NCBI GenBank assembly: GCA_024225875.1
Contig: JAAEMD010000103.1
Location: forward strand, 1 to 7,226
Source of the DNA: a bacterium
GTDB lineage: Bacteria; Margulisbacteria; Marinamargulisbacteria; JAAEMD01
DNA length: 7,226 nucleotides
Direction of reading: 5' to 3'
Position 1 is the first letter of the stretch. Every line of letters begins with the position of its first letter. Position numbers and translations under genes: made by a program. The notes below the pieces were generated by a model. That model was not told where the DNA came from. It saw only the letters and a list, made by a program, of their open reading frames with translations, and made no database searches. This document shows, in pieces, positions 1-6,059 of this stretch.

Positions 1-780
1 AATCCAATAATTGTCAGGGATCTTAAACTCTTTTTTAACGGCCTCATGATCAAATCCGTCCATGGGATGTGTTTCCAGTCCAAGGCTTGTCGCTGCATAC
101 ATAAGGCTCATTGCAAAAAAGCCCGTGTTCTTGGCTGCAAAAGCAAGATTTGCATCTTCACTCCAATTGTAGAGCGAATTTGTTGCATTAAGAAACCAGT
201 CTCGTTGATCTGTTTGCATTGAGCCGGACGTGAGCATTTCTTCCCAGTTTTTTTCAAATACAGGGTGGCCTTCTTTCCAGCCTTTTTTATCAATAAAATG
301 AATATCAAAATTATTTACAAATAATTTACCTTTAAACGTAACAGGCGGAGGTGGAAAAACTGTCGGAGGAGGCGGTATAAGGTATAAAGCATTCCATTTA
401 TCATCTTTGTTTCTAATGATATTTAACTTTACATTTGAGGCTGTCGCAACATATGTTCCAGCAATAATATCTTTCCTTTGTCTCATCGCCTGAATAAGAC
501 TATAACTGGCATTCAGCTCTTCTATTTCCAGAACTATGCCCGATTCAAATACTTCATTATTATAAAACCTGATGTTATGCAGTTTAATTTTATTTACAAG
601 ATTTCCTGATAGATGTTCAATAGTAACTTTTTGATTAAACGCCTTTTCCATTTCCATCTGAACAATATCTTTTATATATTTATGCGGTATTTTTTGTTGA
701 TATATAACAGCAGCAGATATAGAGGCAACAATAAAAACAAGTAAAAAAAACAGACTTATATATCTTTTTAGAATTACCAT
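1..780 (-). CDS. TamB/AsmA-like N-terminus fused in frame to a nitroreductase C-terminal half (3' end off window)
   Basis: An open frame of 260 codons runs from ATG at 780 to base 1 with no stop, so the C-terminus is missing. Residues 5-27 form one hydrophobic segment after a basic start, a signal anchor. Residues 40-160 look like the N-terminus of TamB/AsmA-type envelope proteins: a VTIEHLSGNL stretch at 52-61, then LHNIRFYNNEVFESG, a DDKWNALYLI stretch and two PPPP runs at 136-139 and 143-146. Such proteins span the periplasm and move lipids or help outer-membrane assembly. From about residue 172 the sequence becomes the C-terminal half of a flavin nitroreductase: AKNTGFFAMSLMYAATSLGL at 216-235, ETHPMDGFD at 236-244 and FKIPDNYWI at 252-260. 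The nitroreductase N-terminal half is absent, so this copy should not fold as an active enzyme. The start lies 54 bases after the apgM-like stop, in the same frame, with only a weak ribosome binding site. An assembly chimera is likely. Confidence is high for both halves, low for their being one real gene. Confidence 0.75.
   Translation of the reverse strand, partial: MVILKRYISLFFLLVFIVASISAAVIYQQKIPHKYIKDIVQMEMEKAFNQKVTIEHLSGNLVNKIKLHNIRFYNNEVFESGIVLEIEELNASYSLIQAMRQRKDIIAGTYVATASNVKLNIIRNKDDKWNALYLIPPPPTVFPPPPVTFKGKLFVNNFDIHFIDKKGWKEGHPVFEKNWEEMLTSGSMQTDQRDWFLNATNSLYNWSEDANLAFAAKNTGFFAMSLMYAATSLGLETHPMDGFDHEAVKKEFKIPDNYWI
262..300 (-). other. Junction between the TamB/AsmA-like and nitroreductase parts
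   Basis: Codons 161-173 of the minus-strand frame read HFIDKKGWKEGHP. The left part (FIDKKGW) suits the beta-strand repeats of TamB/AsmA-like proteins, and the right part (DKKGWKEGHPVFEKNW) suits the mid-domain of nitroreductases. The exact join therefore cannot be placed from the protein alone. A shared stretch coding for D-K-K-G-W could have served as a short overlap for a mis-join or a recombination. By hand count, bases 1-280 are about 43% GC and 301-780 about 30%. That is supportive but weak, because conserved genes elsewhere in the window also reach about 40%. Confidence 0.5.
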
Positions 781-834
781 ATGGTTTTTAATCTTAAAAT
801 GTTTACTAAACGATAATTTTGAGAAAAGTAGATA

Positions 835-2022
835 TTAACACCCCAGAAAATACGGAAGTAATTCCCAGGAATATTCAACATCAGCATGTCCATCGGTCAC
901 AGCTCTTTCGGTATAACTCATAACTTTATCTCTTTCTATTCCCTGATAATAAATCGCAAAAGGAACAGGTTCACTGGTATGAGTCCTTGTCGTACAGGGC
1001 GTTGGATGATCAGGCAGAACCATAACTTTTACATCTTTACCGTTCTTTTGATACTCTAAAACAGGACCCACTACTTTCTTATCGAAATCTTCTATAGCTT
1101 TTATTTTATAATCAACCCTGCCCATATGTCCTGCCTCATCAGGAGCTTCAACATGAATATAAACAAAATCCTTTCTATCCAGAATATCAAATGCTGCTTT
1201 GATTTTATTCTCATAGTTAGTATCTATAAATCCTGTAGCTTCTTTTATATCAGGCGCTTCCAGGCCCGAAAGTTTAGCAAGACCCTTTAAAAGATCAACC
1301 GCTGTAACAATCCCGCCTTCAATACTAAACAAATCTCTGAACTTTTTAAATGACGGCCTTTTACCCTGTCCCCATAACCAGACATTATTTGCAGGAACTT
1401 TCCCACTCTGGATACGCCTGCTGTTTATTTTAGAATTTTCCAGTACTTTGCTGCACTCAAGCATCAAACTCTGTATTTCTCTCTGCCTGCTTCCTTTTGG
1501 CAAAAAAGACTCAATATCTTTTCCAGTAATATCATGTGGAGGAACACATTCTAAATCCAGGTATTCTTCATCCAGCAACGCAATATGTCTATAGCTTACT
1601 CCTGAATAAAAATTAATACCCCTGCCCTCAAAATAGTCATTAAGTTCTTGTATTAAGATACTGGATTCTTCACTTGATATATGTCCAGCAGAAAAATCAT
1701 TCATCCTGTTATTATCAATATGTACCAGATTACATCTAAAGGCTATTTTGTGTTTCGGTATATCTACGTTTAAACTAACAGCCTCTATCGGTCCTCTTCC
1801 AGTATAATATATCCCTGGATCATAGCCTAAAATCCCCATGTTTGCGACATCTGATCCTGGCAAAAAACCATCAGGAACTGTTTTGATTAAGCCGGCCTGA
1901 CCATTTTTTGCGATAAAATCCATGTTTGGGGTATCTGCTGCTTCTAATGGGGTTTTTCCCTGCAACTCTTCCAAAGGAACATCTGCCATCCCGTCTCCCA
2001 GGCAAATAATATATTTTGACAA
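835..2022 (-). CDS. apgM: ApgM-family enzyme, likely alternative homoserine kinase (or cofactor-independent phosphoglycerate mutase)
   Basis: This 395-residue protein belongs to the alkaline phosphatase superfamily, in the archaeal-type cofactor-independent phosphoglycerate mutase branch. Visible metal and active-site motifs are GDGM at 9-12 (Asp10), LPGSD at 54-58 (likely catalytic Ser57), EAPDEAGH at 292-299 (Asp295, His299), PDHPT at 337-341 and THTSEPVPF at 347-355. The N-terminal GDGMAD and the TGRGPIEA stretch at 74-81 are typical, and the length is normal for the family. The start is TTG (base 2022), chosen because the family begins a few residues before GDGM; a weak purine-rich AGAAAGAGAG site lies just upstream. 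The gene follows thrC by 21 bases. One bacterial subgroup of this family is annotated as proposed homoserine kinase (homoserine + ATP to O-phosphohomoserine), which makes the substrate of threonine synthase. The neighbour favours that role here; phosphoglycerate mutase activity cannot be excluded. Family assignment is firm, substrate is inference. Confidence 0.9.
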   Translation of the reverse strand: MSKYIICLGDGMADVPLEELQGKTPLEAADTPNMDFIAKNGQAGLIKTVPDGFLPGSDVANMGILGYDPGIYYTGRGPIEAVSLNVDIPKHKIAFRCNLVHIDNNRMNDFSAGHISSEESSILIQELNDYFEGRGINFYSGVSYRHIALLDEEYLDLECVPPHDITGKDIESFLPKGSRQREIQSLMLECSKVLENSKINSRRIQSGKVPANNVWLWGQGKRPSFKKFRDLFSIEGGIVTAVDLLKGLAKLSGLEAPDIKEATGFIDTNYENKIKAAFDILDRKDFVYIHVEAPDEAGHMGRVDYKIKAIEDFDKKVVGPVLEYQKNGKDVKVMVLPDHPTPCTTRTHTSEPVPFAIYYQGIERDKVMSYTERAVTDGHADVEYSWELLPYFLGC

Positions 2023-2043
2023 TTTTATACTCTCTTTCTTCTT

Positions 2044-3102
2044 TTACAAATACTGTTCTAATATTTTTAAAATGTCTTTTTTTCTTCCAGCAATAGACTT
2101 TGGTTCAGCAGATATTTCAATTGCTCTATCAGCATCCTTTAAACCATGCCCTGTTAAAATAGATACTACTTTCTGACCATCCTTAAATACATTTTTCTTA
2201 CTATACTTTATTACCCCTGCAATTGAAGCAGCTGACGCAGGCTCACAAAAAACACCCTCTTTAGCTGCCATTAATTTTTGAGCGTCCGTTATTTCATCAT
2301 CTGTAACCATATCTATAACTCCACCAGACTCATCTCTTGCTGCCTCAGCAGGTTTCCAGCTGGCAGGATTACCTATCCTTATTGCTGTGGCTATTGTATC
2401 AGGGTTAGATACAGGCTTACCAAGTACTATTGGTGCAGAACCGGCTGCCTGATAACCCATCATCTTTGGCAGCTTTGTTATCTTTCCTTTATCCTTATAT
2501 TCCTTATACCCTTTCCAGTAAGCTGTTATATTTCCAGCATTACCTACAGGTATAAAATGAAAGTCAGGAGCTGCTCCTAAATCATCAACGATTTCAAAAG
2601 CGCCTGTCTTCTGACCCTCAATACGATAAGGGTTTAGCGAATTGACCAGAGATATCTGGTTTTCATCTGTTATTTCCCTGACAATATCAAGGGCATTATC
2701 AAAGTTACCTTCTATCTGCAAAACAACAGCACCATGTATCATTGCCTGTGATAGTTTTCCCATAGCTATCCTGCCTTCCGGAATTACTACACAGCATTTC
2801 ATACCGGCTCTAGCTGCATACGCTGCTGCTGAAGCAGAGGTATTTCCAGTTGAAGCACACATCACTATTTTATCACCAGCTTCTTTCGCTTTGGTAATTG
2901 CCATTGTCATTCCGCGGTCTTTAAAAGAACCCGTAGGATTTAACCCTTCATATTTAACATACCATTCTATTGATAAACCCAGTTCCTGAGGTAATTTATT
3001 CAATTTTATTAAAGGGGTGTTACCCTCACATAAAGAAATAATCGGGGTACTGTCATTAACAGGAAGGTGTTTCCTGTAATGTTCAACTAATCCTTTCCAC
3101 AT
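2044..3102 (-). CDS. thrC: Threonine synthase
   Basis: Threonine synthase is a cytosolic PLP enzyme that converts O-phosphohomoserine to threonine, the last pathway step. The 352-residue sequence shows the fold-type II hallmarks in order: EGNTPL at 26-31, NPTGSFKDRGM at 55-65 with the Schiff-base lysine at Lys61, STGNTSASAAAYAARAG at 84-100, the phosphate-cradling VGNAGN loop at 186-191, CEPASAAS at 286-293 and a terminal SILTGHGLKD at 314-323. This is the short, about 350-residue form typical of Bacillus-type and many other bacteria, not the longer E. coli type. The ATG start is well supported by an AGGAGGT site 8 bases upstream. The stop is followed after 21 bases by the apgM-like gene, so the two are probably co-transcribed and co-functional. 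No homoserine dehydrogenase gene is visible in the window. Identification is close to certain. Confidence 0.97.
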   Translation of the reverse strand: MWKGLVEHYRKHLPVNDSTPIISLCEGNTPLIKLNKLPQELGLSIEWYVKYEGLNPTGSFKDRGMTMAITKAKEAGDKIVMCASTGNTSASAAAYAARAGMKCCVVIPEGRIAMGKLSQAMIHGAVVLQIEGNFDNALDIVREITDENQISLVNSLNPYRIEGQKTGAFEIVDDLGAAPDFHFIPVGNAGNITAYWKGYKEYKDKGKITKLPKMMGYQAAGSAPIVLGKPVSNPDTIATAIRIGNPASWKPAEAARDESGGVIDMVTDDEITDAQKLMAAKEGVFCEPASAASIAGVIKYSKKNVFKDGQKVVSILTGHGLKDADRAIEISAEPKSIAGRKKDILKILEQYL

Positions 3103-3110
3103 ATTATTTA

Positions 3111-3117
3111 ACCTCCT
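3111..3117 (-). promoter_or_regulatory. Ribosome binding site of thrC
   Basis: AGGAGGT on the minus strand, a full anti-16S match, lies 8 bases before the thrC ATG and confirms that start. It is the strongest such site in the window. Confidence 0.85.
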
Positions 3118-3178
3118 GTTTTTACATTAAACTTCAATAAAGGCTCTAATTTTACTACTTAAAGCACTAAGACTCCAT

Positions 3179-3817
3179 TCATTTCTCCAGTGTTTCAAAT
3201 TTTATATTATTTTCATTTATCAGTTTTTTTATTTTTTTGTACATTCCTTCTGAATTAAGGTCTGATTTGCTAAAACCCATTTTATCCATACCCTTAATAC
3301 CTTTATCAGACAAACCGTCTTCTAAAGCACGCTTTATACTGTCTGATTTCATAATATTTTTTAAAGAGTACTTTTCCTTTATATGGTCAAAGACCGGGGT
3401 AAAAGGTCTTGCTATACTGGATTCATTAATAAGTTCCGGCTTAAAAAAAAGCACTGGCAGCATGACAGGAATTAAAATTATACACCCTTTAGCCATCCCA
3501 AATATCAGACCCCCTAAACGATTAAAAGCGCCTAAAAAAGCCACTTTGATAATTTTATCCAGAAGTATCCCTGTTAAGCTCACCAGAGCAAAACATATCG
3601 CCCAGATAATTATAAAGCTCAATAAAGAAGCATATTGAGATGAAACGTTAATATTAACTTTAAGTATATTTGATAATTGCTTGTAATACCGCATACCTGT
3701 ATAAAAACCTCCACTAAAAGCCAGAAGATCCACAAGCAGTTTTAATAAACCTCTTCTGAATCCCTGAAAACCGTTATAAAGCAGGATACAAAGTATTGTT
3801 ATATCTATAAAATTCAC
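3179..3817 (-). CDS. cvpA: CvpA family membrane protein, GTG start
   Basis: CvpA-family proteins are small inner-membrane proteins, linked in other bacteria to colicin V export, purine-gene operons and envelope stress; the biochemical role is unsettled. Counting from the GTG, the protein has 212 residues. It has the family layout: a first hydrophobic segment at 4-16, the GFRRG motif at 19-23, membrane segments at about 27-43, 63-86 and 104-126, and an NRLGG motif at 99-103. After the last segment comes a charged tail of about 85 residues, rich in Lys, Ser and Asp, longer than in compact family members and probably cytoplasmic. An ATG two codons earlier (3823) is also open, but AGGAG abuts it directly; the GTG has a normal 6-base spacing and gives the usual family start M-N-F-I-D. 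It lies downstream of purE, as cvpA lies near purine genes in other bacteria, for example purF in E. coli. Confidence 0.88.
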   Translation of the reverse strand: MNFIDITILCILLYNGFQGFRRGLLKLLVDLLAFSGGFYTGMRYYKQLSNILKVNINVSSQYASLLSFIIIWAICFALVSLTGILLDKIIKVAFLGAFNRLGGLIFGMAKGCIILIPVMLPVLFFKPELINESSIARPFTPVFDHIKEKYSLKNIMKSDSIKRALEDGLSDKGIKGMDKMGFSKSDLNSEGMYKKIKKLINENNIKFETLEK

Positions 3818-3823
3818 AAACAT

Positions 3824-3828
3824 CTCCT
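3824..3828 (-). promoter_or_regulatory. Ribosome binding site that fixes the cvpA start at GTG 3817
   Basis: AGGAG on the minus strand touches the ATG at 3823, leaving no spacer, but stands 6 bases from the in-frame GTG at 3817. The spacing therefore favours the GTG and removes two residues from the longest reading. Confidence 0.7.
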
Positions 3829-3923
3829 GATAAAAGGCTTTATATTTAATTTATTTACTCTAAAATCCAGGTTTTTTAATCTAAAAATAAAGTATAAACT
3901 GAAAAATGAATGAAAAGCATTAC

Positions 3924-4370
3924 CTACTGAGAAATTTCTGCCCTTAATTTTTTATACTGTTTTGAGATCTGACTATCTTTCAGTGCCAGTATCTGCATAG
4001 CTAGTATAGCTGCATTCTTTGAACCATTTACAGCTACAGTGGCAACAGGTATTCCAGGCGGCATCTGCACAATAGAAAGTAAAGCATCCATACCTTTCAG
4101 TGGAGATGCATCAACCGGAACTCCAATTACCGGCTTGTGAACTAAAGAAGCCATTACTCCTGGCAAATGAGCTGCCATCCCTGCACCAGCAATAACAATA
4201 TCATAACTATTTTCAATATCTTCAGCTATTTCACGCACCTTTACAGGATTCCTGTGAGCAGAAGCAATAAATGTTTTAAACTCTATTTCATATGCAGTAA
4301 AAACATCTTCTGCTTTTTTCATTATGTCTAAATCAGATTTAGACCCCATAATAATCGCTACCTTTGACAT
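3924..4370 (-). CDS. purE: N5-carboxyaminoimidazole ribonucleotide mutase, class I PurE
   Basis: PurE converts N5-CAIR to 4-carboxyaminoimidazole ribonucleotide in de novo purine synthesis, in the cytosol as an octamer. The 148 residues cover the whole class I domain: MGSKSD at 8-13, the SAHRNP loop at 37-42 with the catalytic His39, AGAGMAAHLPG at 61-71, KPVIGVPV at 79-86 and MDALLSIVQMPPGIPVAT at 94-111. The SIVQMP stretch marks class I, which works with PurK, rather than the class II enzymes of animals. Residue 65 is Met where E. coli has Gly. The end is shorter than in E. coli PurE, a common difference. The ATG has a strong AAAGGAG site 7 bases upstream, directly after the aminotransferase stop. 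No purK or other purine gene is in the window, so PurK must be encoded elsewhere. Regulation is not visible. Confidence 0.96.
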   Translation of the reverse strand: MSKVAIIMGSKSDLDIMKKAEDVFTAYEIEFKTFIASAHRNPVKVREIAEDIENSYDIVIAGAGMAAHLPGVMASLVHKPVIGVPVDASPLKGMDALLSIVQMPPGIPVATVAVNGSKNAAILAMQILALKDSQISKQYKKLRAEISQ

Positions 4371-4377
4371 ATATAAA

Positions 4378-4384
4378 CTCCTTT
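4378..4384 (-). promoter_or_regulatory. Ribosome binding site of purE
   Basis: AAAGGAG on the minus strand, 7 bases before the purE ATG and immediately after the TGA of the aminotransferase gene. This packing indicates that purE is translated from the same messenger as the aminotransferase. Confidence 0.8.
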
Positions 4385-5542
4385 TCAGGCTTGTTTTTTT
4401 AAGAACGTTTCAATACGAAGCAAAGCTTCCTTTAACAGCTCTAAATTTGTAGCATAGCAGCATCTTATATAACCTTCCCCACCTGAACCAAAAACCGGCC
4501 CTGGAACAACAGCGACCTTTTGTTCTTCAAGCAGTTTAAATGCAAATTCTTCCGAAGAATATCCAGTATTACTGATAGAAGGAAAACAATAAAAAGCACC
4601 ATCAGGCATCATTGTATCAAGACCTGTATCATTTAATTTTTTAACAAAAAAATTTCTTCTATAACAGTATGATTCTCTCATTTTTTTGACATATTTCTCG
4701 GAGTGTCTTAAGGCACTTATTGCTGCAAATTGAGATGTAATCGGTGCACACATAATATTATACTGATGAATTTTCAAAGCTCTGGAAATAATACTTTCCG
4801 GTCCACAAACATAACCTAAGCGCCAGCCTGTCATCGCAAAAGCTTTGGAAAAACCACTTAGCAATACAGTGCGTTCTTTCATACCCTTAATTGTAGAAAA
4901 AGATACATAGTCTTCATCATAAACGATTTCCGCATACACCTCATCAGAAATAACCCAAAAATCATATTTTTCAGCTAAAGCAGCTACTTTCTCCAGCTGT
5001 TCTTTTGGGATAACCATACCTGTCGGATTATTTGGTGAGCATAAAATAAGAGCTTTAGTTTTTTTTGTAATATGCTGCTCCAGTTTATCAACATCCAGCA
5101 TAAAACCTGAATCGGTTGTATCAATCGGAACAACTTTACCACCTGCTAAATTAATTAAAGGCGCATAACATACATATGTTGGTTCTGGTAAAAGAATCTC
5201 ATCTCCCGGGTTCAGTAAGGCTCTTAAGACAATATCTACTCCCTCTGATACACCTACTGTAACTACAATCTCATTGTTCGGTTTATAGTCACAACCGAAC
5301 CTGTCTTTTAAATAGTCCGTAATACTTTTACAGCATTCCTTATGCCCCCTGTTCGAGGTATAAGTAGTATATCCTTTCTCCAGGCTTTCAATGGCTTCCT
5401 CGCAAATACCCCATGGCGTAGCAAAATCCGACTCGCCGACACCAAGAGAAATCACGCCCTTTGTATTTACCACTAGATCAAAAAACTTCCTTATGCCGGA
5501 AGGCGGGATACGATCTACTACAGACGAAAAATCATTCCTCAT
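4385..5542 (-). CDS. PLP-dependent class I/II aminotransferase, AlaT-like
   Basis: A cytosolic fold-type I aminotransferase of 385 residues, complete in length. Visible motifs: LGVGESDF at 33-40, GYTTYTSNRG at 57-66 (substrate and cofactor contacts), SPNNPTG at 169-175 with Asn172, SDEVY at 199-203 with Asp200 and Tyr203 contacting PLP, SGFSKAFAMTGWRLGY at 229-244 with the Schiff-base Lys233, and YIRCCYA at 358-364 with Arg360 as carboxylate anchor. The family moves amino groups between alanine, aspartate or aromatic amino acids and 2-oxoglutarate or pyruvate; motifs alone do not settle the substrate. Its start overlaps the stop of an Lrp/AsnC regulator by four bases. The same partnership occurs in Bacillus subtilis alaR-alaT (yugG-yugH), so alanine transamination is my leading guess. 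ATG 5542 has no good ribosome binding site of its own, in keeping with coupled translation. Family near certain, substrate inferred. Confidence 0.93.
   Translation of the reverse strand: MRNDFSSVVDRIPPSGIRKFFDLVVNTKGVISLGVGESDFATPWGICEEAIESLEKGYTTYTSNRGHKECCKSITDYLKDRFGCDYKPNNEIVVTVGVSEGVDIVLRALLNPGDEILLPEPTYVCYAPLINLAGGKVVPIDTTDSGFMLDVDKLEQHITKKTKALILCSPNNPTGMVIPKEQLEKVAALAEKYDFWVISDEVYAEIVYDEDYVSFSTIKGMKERTVLLSGFSKAFAMTGWRLGYVCGPESIISRALKIHQYNIMCAPITSQFAAISALRHSEKYVKKMRESYCYRRNFFVKKLNDTGLDTMMPDGAFYCFPSISNTGYSSEEFAFKLLEEQKVAVVPGPVFGSGGEGYIRCCYATNLELLKEALLRIETFLKKQA
5539..5542 (-). other. ATGA start-stop overlap coupling regulator and aminotransferase
   Basis: On the minus strand ATGA supplies the aminotransferase ATG and the regulator TGA. 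This four-base overlap is the classic arrangement for translational coupling, so the two proteins should be made in linked amounts from one messenger. Confidence 0.9.
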
Positions 5543-6027
5543 AATAAAACAGCCAACCTGGTTTCATGTGCATCATTTTCAAGTATAACCCCTTTTTCCT
5601 TGTACTTTTTTAACATAAAGTGAGTTGCTGTATTTCTGACATTTTCCAGACAAGCCAGTTTTTCGGAAACAAAAGACGATATCTCCTGCAGACTTTCCCC
5701 TTCTACGATGATCAAAAAATCAAACTGCCCTGAAATTAGATAATGATCCACTACATTAGCATATTTACAAATTTTTTGTGCTATCGCATCAAAGCCATCT
5801 TTTTTTTCCGGCCTGACACACAACTGAATCACTGCTCTGATTTTTGCTTTTTCACTGATCTTTTCATCATTAATAATAGTAACATATTGTAAAATCTGTT
5901 TCTCTTTTTCAAGCTTTTTTATAATATTATCTACTTCGGCTTCTGAACTGTTAACCATATACGCAAGATCTTTGACTGATATCCTGGCATTATTTTTCAG
6001 TATATTTATAATTTTATTTGTCAGCAT
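5539..6027 (-). CDS. Lrp/AsnC family transcriptional regulator, AlaR-like
   Basis: A 162-residue DNA-binding regulator. Residues 4-46 form the winged helix-turn-helix (ISVKDLAYMVNSSEAEVDN at 16-34 holds the helices), and residues 63-142 form the RAM ligand-binding and oligomerising domain, with IRAVIQLCV at 63-71 and the ligand-loop segment LISGQFDFLIIV at 97-108. Such proteins assemble as octamers of dimers or similar rings and respond to amino acids. The tail after the domain, YKEKGVILEN followed by ETRLAV, resembles the end of B. subtilis YugG/AlaR-type proteins. This, together with the overlapping aminotransferase gene, suggests it senses alanine or a related amino acid and controls that enzyme and perhaps its own operon. 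The ATG start sits 32 bases after the upstream fusion gene, with a modest AAAAAGGG site. I found no convincing operator in that short gap, so any binding site is probably further upstream. Confidence 0.92.
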   Translation of the reverse strand: MLTNKIINILKNNARISVKDLAYMVNSSEAEVDNIIKKLEKEKQILQYVTIINDEKISEKAKIRAVIQLCVRPEKKDGFDAIAQKICKYANVVDHYLISGQFDFLIIVEGESLQEISSFVSEKLACLENVRNTATHFMLKKYKEKGVILENDAHETRLAVLL

Positions 6028-6059
6028 AATTCTTTAACCCTTTTTAATATTTTTCAACT

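Noticed and set aside
108..308. 66-residue minus-strand open frame
   Set aside because: It is a shifted-frame shadow of the TamB-like/nitroreductase frame (780 to 1), which shows recognisable domains; this one is Lys- and Gln-rich with no motif.
781..834. Inverted repeat GTTTAGTAAAC on the minus strand in the gap after the apgM-like gene, considered as terminator or operator
   Set aside because: The arms are five bases with a one-base centre, no GC stem and no T run, so not a terminator; too short to claim as an operator.
1922..2176. Plus-strand open frame of 84 codons
   Set aside because: Antisense to the apgM-like start and the thrC end, with no recognisable domain and no plausible ribosome site.
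2278..2989. Two plus-strand open frames of 100 and 115 codons
   Set aside because: Both lie wholly inside thrC on the opposite strand; the cysteine- and tyrosine-rich or alanine-rich compositions are what antisense reading of conserved codons gives.
3103..3178. Gap between cvpA and thrC searched for a terminator or T-box or threonine attenuator
   Set aside because: Only a four-base-pair AT stem is visible, and 76 bases is too short for a T-box; only the thrC ribosome site is supportable.
3237..3638. Plus-strand open frame of 133 codons
   Set aside because: Antisense to cvpA; its hydrophobic look mirrors the membrane segments on the real strand.
3824..3923. Possible internal promoter before cvpA, with a TATACT on the minus strand
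   Set aside because: No -35-like hexamer at a fitting distance; in a stretch this AT-rich such a match is expected by chance.
5391..5588. Plus-strand open frame of 65 codons
   Set aside because: Antisense to the regulator-aminotransferase overlap, no domain and no start context.
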